5,966 nt of DNA from UBA8828 sp041306485 (GTDB lineage Bacteria > Verrucomicrobiota > Verrucomicrobiia > Opitutales > UBA953): assembly GCA_041306485.1 (NCBI GenBank), contig JBFZFD010000155.1, positions 1 to 5,966 on the forward strand, written 5' to 3'. The notes under the pieces were generated by a model. The model did not search any database, had not been told where the DNA came from, and worked only from the letters and a program-made list of their open reading frames with translations. Shown piece after piece: positions 1-5,278 of this stretch (its first letter is position 1; the number at the start of each line of letters is the position of its first letter). A program made the translations under genes and the position numbers.

Positions 1-351
1 CTCGTAGCTGGTGCCCTCGAGGTCCTGCGCATCCTCTCCGAGTCGAGCGAGCTGCGCGACCGGCTGATGGACAACGCTGCCTACTGGCGCAAGGGCCTCA
101 CCGAGCTCGGCTTCAACCTTCAGCCCGGCGAGCACCCTATCGTCCCCGTGATGCTCGGCGACGCCGTCCTGGCGCAGAAGTTTGCCGCCCGCTTGCTCGA
201 GCTCGGTGTCTACGCCGTTGGCTTCTTCTATCCCGTGGTCCCCAAGGATAAGGCACGCATCCGGACCCAGATGAACGCCGCCCTTACGCGTGAGGATCTC
301 GATAAGGGACTAGCCGCATTCGCTCAGGCGAAGCGCGAGTTGATGCCCTGA
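1..351 (+). CDS. kbl: Glycine C-acetyltransferase (2-amino-3-ketobutyrate CoA ligase), C-terminal part
   Basis: The reading frame is open from the first base, so the gene begins upstream; only about the last 116 residues of a roughly 400-residue family are present. The segment GFFYPVVPKDKARIRTQMNA, followed by a T-R-E-D-L-D stretch and an Ala-rich final helix, matches the C-terminal small domain of Kbl in the alpha-oxoamine synthase family (PLP fold type I). The conserved Arg of the A-R-I-R-T-Q motif belongs to the region that contacts the substrate carboxylate in this family. The enzyme interconverts 2-amino-3-ketobutyrate plus CoA with glycine plus acetyl-CoA, the second step of threonine degradation, in the cytosol. 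The PLP lysine lies upstream of the window and cannot be checked. Related synthases (BioF, HemA, SPT) share the fold, but the PVVPK...RIRTQ wording points to Kbl. The next gene starts 1 bp after the stop, implying co-transcription. No partner tdh is visible. Confidence 0.9.
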   Translation, partial: LVAGALEVLRILSESSELRDRLMDNAAYWRKGLTELGFNLQPGEHPIVPVMLGDAVLAQKFAARLLELGVYAVGFFYPVVPKDKARIRTQMNAALTREDLDKGLAAFAQAKRELMP

Positions 352-352
352 G

Positions 353-553
353 ATGGAGGATTCACTTCGTCGTCTCGAGGAGCAGCTCGCCCACCTGCAG
401 CGTCATATTGAGCAGCAGGACCGCGCTATGCTCAATCTTACTCGCGAGACCGATCGGCTTCGCCAGCGTCTCGAGCGTCTCGAGGCCAAGCCTACCTCCG
501 ACGGCGACAACGCCGCAGGCTCGCCCGCCGACGAACGTCCGCCGCATTGGTGA
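353..553 (+). CDS. slyX: SlyX family coiled-coil protein
   Basis: This 66-residue protein has two visible parts. Residues 1-45 form a heptad-rich, highly charged helix (L6, L9, L12, L15, I19, L27, L36, L40, L43) predicted to be a coiled coil. Residues 46-66 are a polar Gly/Ala/Asp tail ending in E-R-P-P-H-W. A short N-terminal coiled coil plus a C-terminal P-P-H-aromatic tail is the signature of SlyX. The length fits the family, usually about 70 residues. The biochemical role of SlyX is not established, so none is assigned. The ATG follows the kbl stop by 1 bp and the SRAP gene follows by 3 bp, so it sits mid-operon. There is no real Shine-Dalgarno sequence, and translational coupling to kbl is likely. 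Overlapping ORFs in other frames across this stretch are ignored because they show no family features. Confidence 0.8.
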   Translation: MEDSLRRLEEQLAHLQRHIEQQDRAMLNLTRETDRLRQRLERLEAKPTSDGDNAAGSPADERPPHW

Positions 554-556
554 CCC

Positions 557-1297
557 ATGTGCGGTCGGGTCACCCAGTTCGAGCGCTTCGCTGAGATTCC
601 GCAGCGTCTTGGACTACGCCCTTCCACCCTGACTCCCCGCTACAACCTCGCGCCGACTCAGCCGCTGCTGACGGTACGAAGGACCGAGGGGTCTTTGCGT
701 TGCGAGGCTCTCCGCTGGGGGCTTCTTGTCAGCCGGCCTGGACGTCCCATCGAGCCCGGCACTGGACACGTCAACGCGCGTGCCGAGACCGTCGCCACCT
801 TGCCCGCCTTCCGTGATGCCGTTCGCTCCCGCCGCTGCCTCGTGCCAGTCGATGGATTCTATGAATGGCGCAATGACGGCCAAGTCGCTGTGCCTTTCTA
901 CTTCGAGCGAGCCGATGGTGGACCGCTCGCCATGGCGGGGCTATGGGCATCGCACCTTGGTGAAAATGGAGGGTTGGTCACAACGGTATGCCTTGTGACC
1001 ACCGCACCCAACCGCGATATGTCCCCGGTCCATGGTCGTATGCCCGTCTTGCTCGCCGAAGCTGATTGGCAGACCTGGCTCACCGAGTACCCCCTTGCTT
1101 CTGCGGAACTCACCCGACTGACACGCCCCTCGCCCGACGGCGCCCTTCGTCTCCGTCGCGTCGGCACTGAGGTCAACCGAGCCGCCCCTGACCACCCCGA
1201 TCTCCTCGCCCCTGCCTCCCCCGCTAATCTCCAGGGTGACTTCATGGGCGAGCTTCTCAGCCAACCCGCTAGACATCCCCCCAAGACCCATCGGTGA
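557..1297 (+). CDS. SRAP domain protein (YedK/HMCES-type abasic-site shield)
   Basis: This 246-residue protein is a clear SRAP (SOS response-associated peptidase) member. Visible key residues are Cys2 after the initiator Met (M-C-G-R), N30 in Y-N-L-A-P-T, N73 in V-N-A-R-A-E-T, E103 in D-G-F-Y-E-W and H159 in V-H-G-R-M-P. These correspond to the catalytic Cys, Asn, Glu and His of E. coli YedK. By family knowledge, Met1 is removed and Cys2 forms a thiazolidine cross-link with abasic sites in single-stranded DNA, protecting replication forks; Glu and His assist formation and reversal. The start is fixed because Cys2 must directly follow Met. The C-terminal V-N-R-A-A-P-D-H-P-D motif is also typical. 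It lies 3 bp after slyX. The last ~20 residues are a Pro/His/Arg-rich tail outside the core. The stop codon lies inside a 7-bp tandem repeat. No LexA-like operator was recognised. Confidence 0.95.
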   Translation: MCGRVTQFERFAEIPQRLGLRPSTLTPRYNLAPTQPLLTVRRTEGSLRCEALRWGLLVSRPGRPIEPGTGHVNARAETVATLPAFRDAVRSRRCLVPVDGFYEWRNDGQVAVPFYFERADGGPLAMAGLWASHLGENGGLVTTVCLVTTAPNRDMSPVHGRMPVLLAEADWQTWLTEYPLASAELTRLTRPSPDGALRLRRVGTEVNRAAPDHPDLLAPASPANLQGDFMGELLSQPARHPPKTHR

Positions 1298-1320
1298 CCG
1301 GTGACAGGTGACCGGTGCGA
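1293..1320 (+). repeat. 7-bp tandem repeat spanning the SRAP stop codon
   Basis: Three consecutive heptamers, GGTGACC, GGTGACA and GGTGACC, are followed by a degenerate GGTGCGA. Each of the first three contains TGA. Because the period is 7, the TGAs at 1295, 1302 and 1309 fall in three different frames, with the first terminating the SRAP gene. The run also contains two ACCGGT palindromes, at 1297-1302 and 1311-1316, 14 bp apart. No function is assigned. Confidence 0.85.
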
Positions 1321-1437
1321 GAACGCGCCCAGCTCGTTATCTCATCAGCTATCTAGCTAACACCGCTAACACCGCTAACACCGCTAACACCGCTAAATCT
1401 GCTTTATCCGCCTTAGCCCAAGCCGCAACATCCTCCC
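1298..1437. other. Non-coding spacer, probable promoter region for the cupin-ROK-glycosyltransferase genes
   Basis: This 140-bp spacer is the longest non-coding stretch between forward genes and is more AT-rich than its surroundings from about 1337 to 1417. It carries the end of the 7-bp repeat, a tight palindrome AGCTA-TC-TAGCT at 1347-1358 and the 9-bp repeat array. A TTAGC at 1413-1417 could pair with any GCTAA of the repeat. I could not pick convincing -35/-10 hexamers, and no hairpin with a T-run was seen, so neither a promoter nor an intrinsic terminator is called. A promoter here is inferred only because a new gene group starts after it. The overlapping forward frame that encodes an Asn-Thr-Ala repeat is not supported as a gene. 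Confidence 0.45.
1356..1396 (+). repeat. 9-bp tandem repeat GCTAACACC, four and a half copies
   Basis: Four perfect copies of GCTAACACC (1356-1364, 1365-1373, 1374-1382, 1383-1391) are followed by a partial GCTAA. The array ends 41 bp before the GTG start of the cupin gene. Perfect copies imply recent slippage. Copy-number change would alter spacing in the upstream region without touching a reading frame. Confidence 0.95.
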
Positions 1438-1842
1438 GTGACCTCCCCATTCACCCAACCCAAGATCGTCGACAAGCCTTGGGGCCGCGAAATCTGGTAC
1501 GCCGACCAGAAAGCCTACGCGGGTAAGATTCTCGAGGTGAGTGCGGGCAAGCGCCTCAGCCTGCAATACCATGAGCGCAAGACCGAGACCCTTTACCTGC
1601 TTTCGGGTCATGTGCGTCTTACCTTTCGGCCTCTGGTGGAAGGAGAGGCACACGCTTCCGCGTTGGTAGGTGCTGAGCATGTGCACGACTGGAAGCCTGG
1701 TCAGGTCATCCACATCCCTACCCGGACGATCCATCGCTTCGAGGCGGTGGTGGATAGTATCCTGCTTGAAGTCTCTACGCCCGACCTGACTGACGTTGTT
1801 CGCCTCCAAGACGACTACGCTCGTCCTGCCCGCGATATCTAA
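1438..1842 (+). CDS. Cupin, mannose-6-phosphate isomerase type II-like
   Basis: This 134-residue single-domain cupin resembles the C-terminal isomerase domain of bifunctional mannose-1-phosphate guanylyltransferase / mannose-6-phosphate isomerase and stand-alone COG0662 cupins. After the typical V-D-K-P-W-G-R-E-I-W opening (residues 11-20), cupin motif 1 reads S-L-Q-Y-H45-E-R-K-T-E50 and ends at G57. Motif 2 reads P-G88-Q-V-I-H-I-P94 and ends at H99. H45, E50 and H99 are the likely metal ligands; the usual second His of the HxH pair is replaced (H-E-R). The expected reaction is fructose-6-phosphate/mannose-6-phosphate interconversion, but sugar specificity cannot be read from sequence, and related small cupins have other roles. 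The start is GTG: an in-frame TAG at 1414-1416 lies upstream with no alternative start between. The start is preceded by CATCCTCCC rather than a Shine-Dalgarno sequence. It probably forms an operon with the ROK kinase 22 bp downstream. Confidence 0.8.
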   Translation: MTSPFTQPKIVDKPWGREIWYADQKAYAGKILEVSAGKRLSLQYHERKTETLYLLSGHVRLTFRPLVEGEAHASALVGAEHVHDWKPGQVIHIPTRTIHRFEAVVDSILLEVSTPDLTDVVRLQDDYARPARDI

Positions 1843-1864
1843 GGCATCCTTCCCATCCCTTCCC

Positions 1865-2824
1865 ATGCGACACGTTCTCGGCTTTGATCTCGGCGGCACC
1901 AAGTTTGCCTTTGGTATCGTCCGCGAGGACGGCGCCGTCGTCTGCTCTGGCCGGGTCGATACCCTCGCTGACCAAGGCCCTGAGCAGGCCGTCCGCCGCG
2001 CCATCGCCTCAGCCCGTGAACTCATCGCCACAAGCGGCTTCCGCACCGAGTCCCTGTTGGGCGTGGGCATCGCCTCGCCTGGGCCCTTGGACATTGCTCG
2101 CGGTTGCGTCGACGGCTCACCCAACCTCCCTGGATGGACAGGCTTTCCCATTGCTGGCGAGATAGGCAAGGCCTTCGGTTTACCCGCGCGTATCGACAAC
2201 GACGCCAATGCCGCCGCAGTCGGTGAGTTCCGCTTCGGCGCTGGTAAGGGCTTCCCCAACATGGTCTATGTGACCATCTCGACCGGTATCGGTGGAGGCG
2301 TGATGGTCGACGGGCGCCTCATGCGTGGTGCCAATGGTAACGCAGCCGAGCTTGGCCATCTGACCTTGGACATCAAAGGCCCCGCCTGCCCCTGCGGCGG
2401 ACAGGGATGCTTTGAGAAGTATGCCTCTGGTACCGCCATCGCCCATCGCGCCCGTGTCGCGCTCGCTGCCGGGCGCACCTCCGCCATGGCCACCCTTGCT
2501 GGAGGTGCCGATAAGGTCACCTCCCATCACGTCCTCCAGGCTCTTGGACAAGGCGATGCATTGGCCAAAGAGATTTGGGATGAAACCCTCGAGTATCTCG
2601 GTCGTGGGTTCGCTGTCATTATCAACACCTTTAATCCTGACCGCATCGTGGTCGGAGGGGGCGTCACCGCCGCCGGCGATGTCCTCTTCACCCCACTTCG
2701 CACCAAGGCCCTCGGCTACGCCTTCCCCCGCCTCGCCGCTGTCTGCACCATTGTCCCTGCCGGACTCGGTGGAGATGTCGGTGTCGTCGGTGCTGCCGCC
2801 TGCGCCTTCGAGGCCGCGCGCTGA
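1865..2824 (+). CDS. ROK family sugar kinase (glucokinase-like)
   Basis: This 319-residue protein has the family's usual length. The phosphate-binding motif is F-D-L-G-G-T-K (residues 7-13). D-N-D-A-N-A-A-A (111-118) carries the catalytic-base Asp, D113. The second ATP-binding motif is S-T-G-I-G-G-G (139-145). E162-L-G-H165 is the ROK sugar/zinc motif, and C175-P-C177-G-G-Q-G-C182-F-E is the ROK zinc signature. All key residues are intact, so it should be an active cytosolic ATP-dependent hexokinase. Glucose is the commonest substrate, but fructose, mannose or N-acetylhexosamines remain possible. There is no N-terminal winged helix, so it is a kinase rather than a ROK repressor. The ATG at 1865 puts the nucleotide motif at the expected distance. 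An in-frame ATG at 1796 would overlap the cupin gene and add 23 unrelated residues, so it was rejected. The start is preceded by CCCTTCCC with no Shine-Dalgarno sequence. Confidence 0.92.
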   Translation: MRHVLGFDLGGTKFAFGIVREDGAVVCSGRVDTLADQGPEQAVRRAIASARELIATSGFRTESLLGVGIASPGPLDIARGCVDGSPNLPGWTGFPIAGEIGKAFGLPARIDNDANAAAVGEFRFGAGKGFPNMVYVTISTGIGGGVMVDGRLMRGANGNAAELGHLTLDIKGPACPCGGQGCFEKYASGTAIAHRARVALAAGRTSAMATLAGGADKVTSHHVLQALGQGDALAKEIWDETLEYLGRGFAVIINTFNPDRIVVGGGVTAAGDVLFTPLRTKALGYAFPRLAAVCTIVPAGLGGDVGVVGAAACAFEAAR

Positions 2825-2844
2825 ACGCCTAAGGCGCCCCTTCC

Positions 2845-3573
2845 ATGCGCCTCAGCGTCGTCATTCCCGCCTACAACGAAGAGAAACTCCTCCCGGCTAC
2901 CCTCGCGGCCGTGCGCGCCGCTGGCCAGGCCTTCGATCGACGCGGTTGGGATTGGGAGATGGTGGTGTGTGACAACAACTCGTCCGACCGCACCGCCGCT
3001 GTCGCCCGCGCTACTGGGGTCCGCGTCGCCTTCGAACCCATCAACCAGATTAGCCGGGCTCGCGATACCGGTGCGCGTGCTGCCATGGGAGAGTGGCTCG
3101 TCTTCATCGACGCCGACTCGCTTCCCGACGAAGTGCTCTTCGCGTCCATCGCCGATGCCCTCTCATCCGGTCGCTTCGTGGGCGGCGGGGCTACTGTCCG
3201 CCTGCCCGCCGACAGCCCTTGGGTCGCCCGACTCTTCGCGGGTGCTTGGAGCTTCTGGAGCCGTCTCGTCGGCTGGGCCGCTGGTTCCTGCATCTGGGTT
3301 GAGGCCCGTGCCTTCCGCGCCATCGGCGGCTTCGGCACCGAGGTCTATGCTGGTGAGGAGGTCTGGCTTAGCCGCCGCCTTGGCCGGCTCGCCCGCACCG
3401 AGGGCAAGCGCTTCGTCATTCTCCACCGCCATCCTCTACTCACCTCCGACCGTAAGGTCCGGCTCTATAAACTCGGCGACCATCTAAGGCTCTTCTTCCG
3501 CATGATCCTCACCTTTGGAAGGGCCGCGCGCCGGCGGGAGGATTGTGATTTCTGGTACGACGGACGTCGCTGA
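2845..3573 (+). CDS. Glycosyltransferase family 2
   Basis: This 242-residue protein has a GT-A fold. The N-terminal strand-loop reads S-V-V-I-P-A-Y-N-E-E (residues 4-13), the nucleotide-binding segment V-C-D-N-N-S-S-D spans 41-48, and the metal-binding D-A-D is at 89-91 in V-F-I-D-A-D-S. An acidic E171-E172-V-W-L-S-R-R motif occupies the place of the family's ED catalytic base. It is expected to transfer a sugar from a nucleotide-sugar donor; donor and acceptor cannot be deduced. No convincing membrane span is present, although the W/F-rich stretch around residues 131-150 could sit at the membrane. Only 20 bp separate it from the ROK kinase, suggesting one transcript and a link between sugar phosphorylation and glycan assembly. 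The start is preceded by CCCCTTCC, with only a weak AAGG 10 bp upstream. Its stop lies 2 bp from the stop of the convergent gene. Confidence 0.9.
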   Translation: MRLSVVIPAYNEEKLLPATLAAVRAAGQAFDRRGWDWEMVVCDNNSSDRTAAVARATGVRVAFEPINQISRARDTGARAAMGEWLVFIDADSLPDEVLFASIADALSSGRFVGGGATVRLPADSPWVARLFAGAWSFWSRLVGWAAGSCIWVEARAFRAIGGFGTEVYAGEEVWLSRRLGRLARTEGKRFVILHRHPLLTSDRKVRLYKLGDHLRLFFRMILTFGRAARRREDCDFWYDGRR

Positions 3574-3575
3574 GC

Positions 3576-4238
3576 TCAGAGCCGTTGGCGCTTCCAGCTC
3601 GGGATAGGAAAAGAAGTCAGTTTGTCCGAGGCCAACTCGACCGGGTCTCTTCGGCGTAGTTTTCGTGCCTGGGCTGGCGTCACGATGATAGTGTGGCGGA
3701 TGTCGGTCAGCCGTGTCCCAACCTCCCAGCGATTACCTTCGCCATGGATCCAGCCCTGGTCGTCCAGCTTACGTAGGTCGAACGGCGCTGAGAACCCACG
3801 CAGGGTCTTCCGTGGCCCCTTGGCGTACTCGTGGAAGTAGGACATCGCCAACTCCCGTACGCTTAGGTACACGGGATCTCTCCAGCGAAGGCAGACATAG
3901 TTGGTCTTGGAGATAGCGCCCCAGCGGCCGCCAATCTTGAACGGGGCAATCACGTGATCCATGTCACGGTGTGCGCTGAAGTCCAAGAGTAAGGGGGGAT
4001 GACCCTGCAGCCAGAGGGCGAAGGCTGCCACCATCGCCCCTTCGATGCAGTGCGCGCAGTTCGCTTCGAGTGTGCCTCGCACCGAACGCGTGGTATCGCC
4101 CTCAGGTTCGAAGTTCTGCGGCATCGAACAGAGGAAGTCCTGGATAGCCTCGGGGGTGCGGAGTTTGGCCAACGTGGCAGCATGGGGTCGGGCTAGTCCC
4201 CGTCGCTCAGCCAGCCTAATGCGCTCGGCGATTTTCAT
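3576..4238 (-). CDS. Conserved-looking hypothetical protein, possibly transglutaminase-like (Cys/His)
   Basis: This 220-residue protein runs against all its neighbours. The N-terminus (1-40) is helical and basic. The core reads N-C61-A-H-C64-I-E-G-A followed by a hydrophobic helix ending W-L-Q-G-H-P-P, then L-L-L-D-F, then D-M-D-H95-V-I-A-P-F, then W-G-A-I-S-K-T-N. Next come R-D-P-V-Y-L-S-V-R-E-L-A-M-S-Y-F-H-E-Y (120-138) and a basic C-terminus. A Cys at a helix start followed about 30 residues later by a His in a strand resembles the transglutaminase/thiol-protease core. This fold guess is inference; I do not recognise a named family with certainty and assign no substrate. No signal peptide is visible. 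The start is an ATG behind the reverse-strand sequence CCTATACCT, with no Shine-Dalgarno sequence. Its coding strand is less C-rich than the forward genes, which could mean a different history or just strand bias. The coding call is strong because the motifs are coherent throughout. Confidence 0.75.
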   Translation of the reverse strand: MKIAERIRLAERRGLARPHAATLAKLRTPEAIQDFLCSMPQNFEPEGDTTRSVRGTLEANCAHCIEGAMVAAFALWLQGHPPLLLDFSAHRDMDHVIAPFKIGGRWGAISKTNYVCLRWRDPVYLSVRELAMSYFHEYAKGPRKTLRGFSAPFDLRKLDDQGWIHGEGNRWEVGTRLTDIRHTIIVTPAQARKLRRRDPVELASDKLTSFPIPSWKRQRL

Positions 4239-4321
4239 AGGTATAGGCTGAGGGACGGGACCAAGGAGGAAAACAACCGATTTCAGGTTGGAAAAACCTA
4301 GACCCGTTACACATTAGCCCG
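4239..4321. promoter_or_regulatory. Divergent intergenic region with orphan SD-like sequence and small dyad
   Basis: These 83 bp separate the reverse-strand gene from the forward FmdB gene, so promoters for both must lie here or inside the flanking genes. The middle is A-rich. AAGGAGGA at 4263-4270 is a near-perfect Shine-Dalgarno sequence on the forward strand, but the next ATG is 52 bases away. A small dyad, AGGTT-GGAAA-AACCT, spans 4285-4299. On the reverse strand a TATACC hexamer lies just before the ATG and could be a -10 element for a very short or absent leader. No -35/-10 pair convinced me. Confidence 0.4.
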
Positions 4322-4537
4322 ATGCCTCTCTTCGACTTCACCTGCGCCGCCTGCGGTAAGGTTTCGGAGATCCTTGTTCAGGACTCCCGCGAGAATCCCG
4401 CCTGCCCGCATTGCGCCGCCCAGCGCCTCTCAAGAGAGCTCCCCACTTTTCGCGCGCAGAGCAAGGAATCTGCCCACGTGCACACCGGCCCTGGTTGTGG
4501 CTGCGGTAAACCACGCGGCGGTTGCGCCAACAACTAA
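4322..4537 (+). CDS. FmdB family zinc ribbon protein
   Basis: This 71-residue protein opens M-P-L-F-D-F-T-C-A-A-C-G, the standard start of the FmdB/CxxC_CxxC_SSSS regulatory-protein family. C8-x-x-C11 and C28-x-x-C31 form a four-Cys zinc ribbon, followed by the usual L-S-R-E-L-P segment. The tail is rich in Cys, His and Gly (C59, C61, C68), as in many members. The name comes from a proposed regulator of formamidase in Methylophilus; the general function is unknown, and small-RNA, protein or DNA binding would all be possible. The M-P-L-F opening fixes the ATG, which is not preceded by a usable Shine-Dalgarno sequence. The M50 protease gene begins 3 bp after the stop, so the two are almost certainly co-transcribed. 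Confidence 0.88.
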   Translation: MPLFDFTCAACGKVSEILVQDSRENPACPHCAAQRLSRELPTFRAQSKESAHVHTGPGCGCGKPRGGCANN

Positions 4538-4540
4538 GCC

Positions 4541-5221
4541 ATGTTTCTCTCTGCCATCGACACCGAGGCGCTCCGTCAAGGGGCCCTCTGGATGATTCTC
4601 CTTATCACTGCCATCTCCCTACACGAGTTTGGCCATGCTTGGATGGCTGATCATCGGGGCGATCCGCTCCCCCGCGCCCAGGGTCGCGTGACCCTCGACC
4701 CCCTCGCCCACATCGACCCAGTGGGGACACTCCTCATCCCGGGTTTCATGATCTTCTGGCCCGCCTTTTTTGGATCAGGAGCCCCCATCGCCCTCATCGG
4801 TTGGGGTAAGCCCGTCCAGGTACTTCTCCCTAATCCGACCACCCGCCGTATGGATGATGTCCTCATCACACTGGCCGGCCCGGCGATGAACCTCGTCCTC
4901 TGCGTGGTCTTCACCCTTGCCCTCCTCGTTTCTGGCCAAGTGGGAGCGGGGAGCGGCACGATCAACTTCCTGTTCAATGGGCTCGCCCTCAACGCCGGCC
5001 TGATGGTGTTTAATCTCCTGCCTATCCCACCCCTCGACGGTGGAAGGTTGCTGCGCCGGGCCGTGGGAATGACCGAAGAGACCTTCAACCGGGTATCTTC
5101 CATCGCCCCTTGGGTGCTGCTTTTCCTCATCAACACCAATTTCTTTAGGGGTTTCCTTGGTACCCTGCTCCAAGGGGCGGTTACCCCCTTCCTCTGGGTG
5201 ATTGAGGCAGCCGGTCGCTAG
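4541..5221 (+). CDS. M50 family site-2 protease-like membrane metalloprotease
   Basis: This 226-residue integral membrane protein belongs to the YwhC/SREBP-type group III of M50. The zinc motif H28-E-F-G-H32 lies in the first membrane helix (residues about 15-36, I-S-L-H-E-F-G-H-A-W). The third ligand is the Asp in N158-L-L-P-I-P-P-L-D166-G-G-R. Further hydrophobic segments lie at about 62-78, 108-131, 143-162 and 188-215. The early segment with G-R-V-T-L-D-P-L-A-H-I-D-P-V-G-T (48-63) and the G-W-G-K-P-V motif (87-92) are hallmarks of this subgroup. All active-site residues are present. There is no PDZ domain, and the length is typical of the compact group. The expected role is cleavage of membrane-embedded helices; the substrate is unknown. 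It is preceded by FmdB at 3 bp and followed by a membrane-anchored HTH protein. The start has no Shine-Dalgarno sequence and is probably coupled to FmdB. Confidence 0.92.
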   Translation: MFLSAIDTEALRQGALWMILLITAISLHEFGHAWMADHRGDPLPRAQGRVTLDPLAHIDPVGTLLIPGFMIFWPAFFGSGAPIALIGWGKPVQVLLPNPTTRRMDDVLITLAGPAMNLVLCVVFTLALLVSGQVGAGSGTINFLFNGLALNAGLMVFNLLPIPPLDGGRLLRRAVGMTEETFNRVSSIAPWVLLFLINTNFFRGFLGTLLQGAVTPFLWVIEAAGR

Positions 5222-5236
5222 GAGCCGCCCCACCCA

Positions 5237-5262
5237 AGGCTTGCCAAGGGAGCCTAGGCAAG
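5237..5262 (+). repeat. Overlapping inverted repeats between the protease and HTH genes
   Basis: Two mutually exclusive short stems can form in the 57-bp gap: AGGCT (5237-5241) with AGCCT (5251-5255), and CTTGCC (5240-5245) with GGCAAG (5257-5262). No T-run follows, so this is not a classical intrinsic terminator. It could be an operator-like dyad or a weak attenuator, or chance in GC-rich DNA. Confidence 0.4.
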
Positions 5263-5278
5263 GGAATCTCCCCCCATC

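Noticed and set aside
1308..1526. Forward frame encoding a short Asn-Thr-Ala repeat protein across the 9-bp array
   Set aside because: It overlaps the start of the cupin gene out of frame by 89 bp, has no family features, and its repetitive part comes only from the DNA repeat having a 9-bp period.
1796..1864. Upstream ATG extending the ROK kinase by 23 residues
   Set aside because: It would overlap the cupin gene by 47 bp and add residues before a nucleotide-binding motif that normally sits at the very N-terminus.
1393..2262. Long open frame (289 codons) antisense to the cupin and ROK genes
   Set aside because: Both forward genes show complete family motifs over the same bases. The antisense product is low-complexity and typical of shadows in GC-rich DNA.
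2412..2972. Forward frame bridging the ROK and glycosyltransferase genes
   Set aside because: Out of frame with both, Pro/Ser/Arg-rich, and without a domain; the two real genes account for the sequence.
4285..4299. AGGTT/AACCT dyad as a transcription-factor operator or terminator
   Set aside because: Five-base arms with a five-base loop are easily found by chance, and there is no T-run; it is kept only as a note on the divergent spacer.
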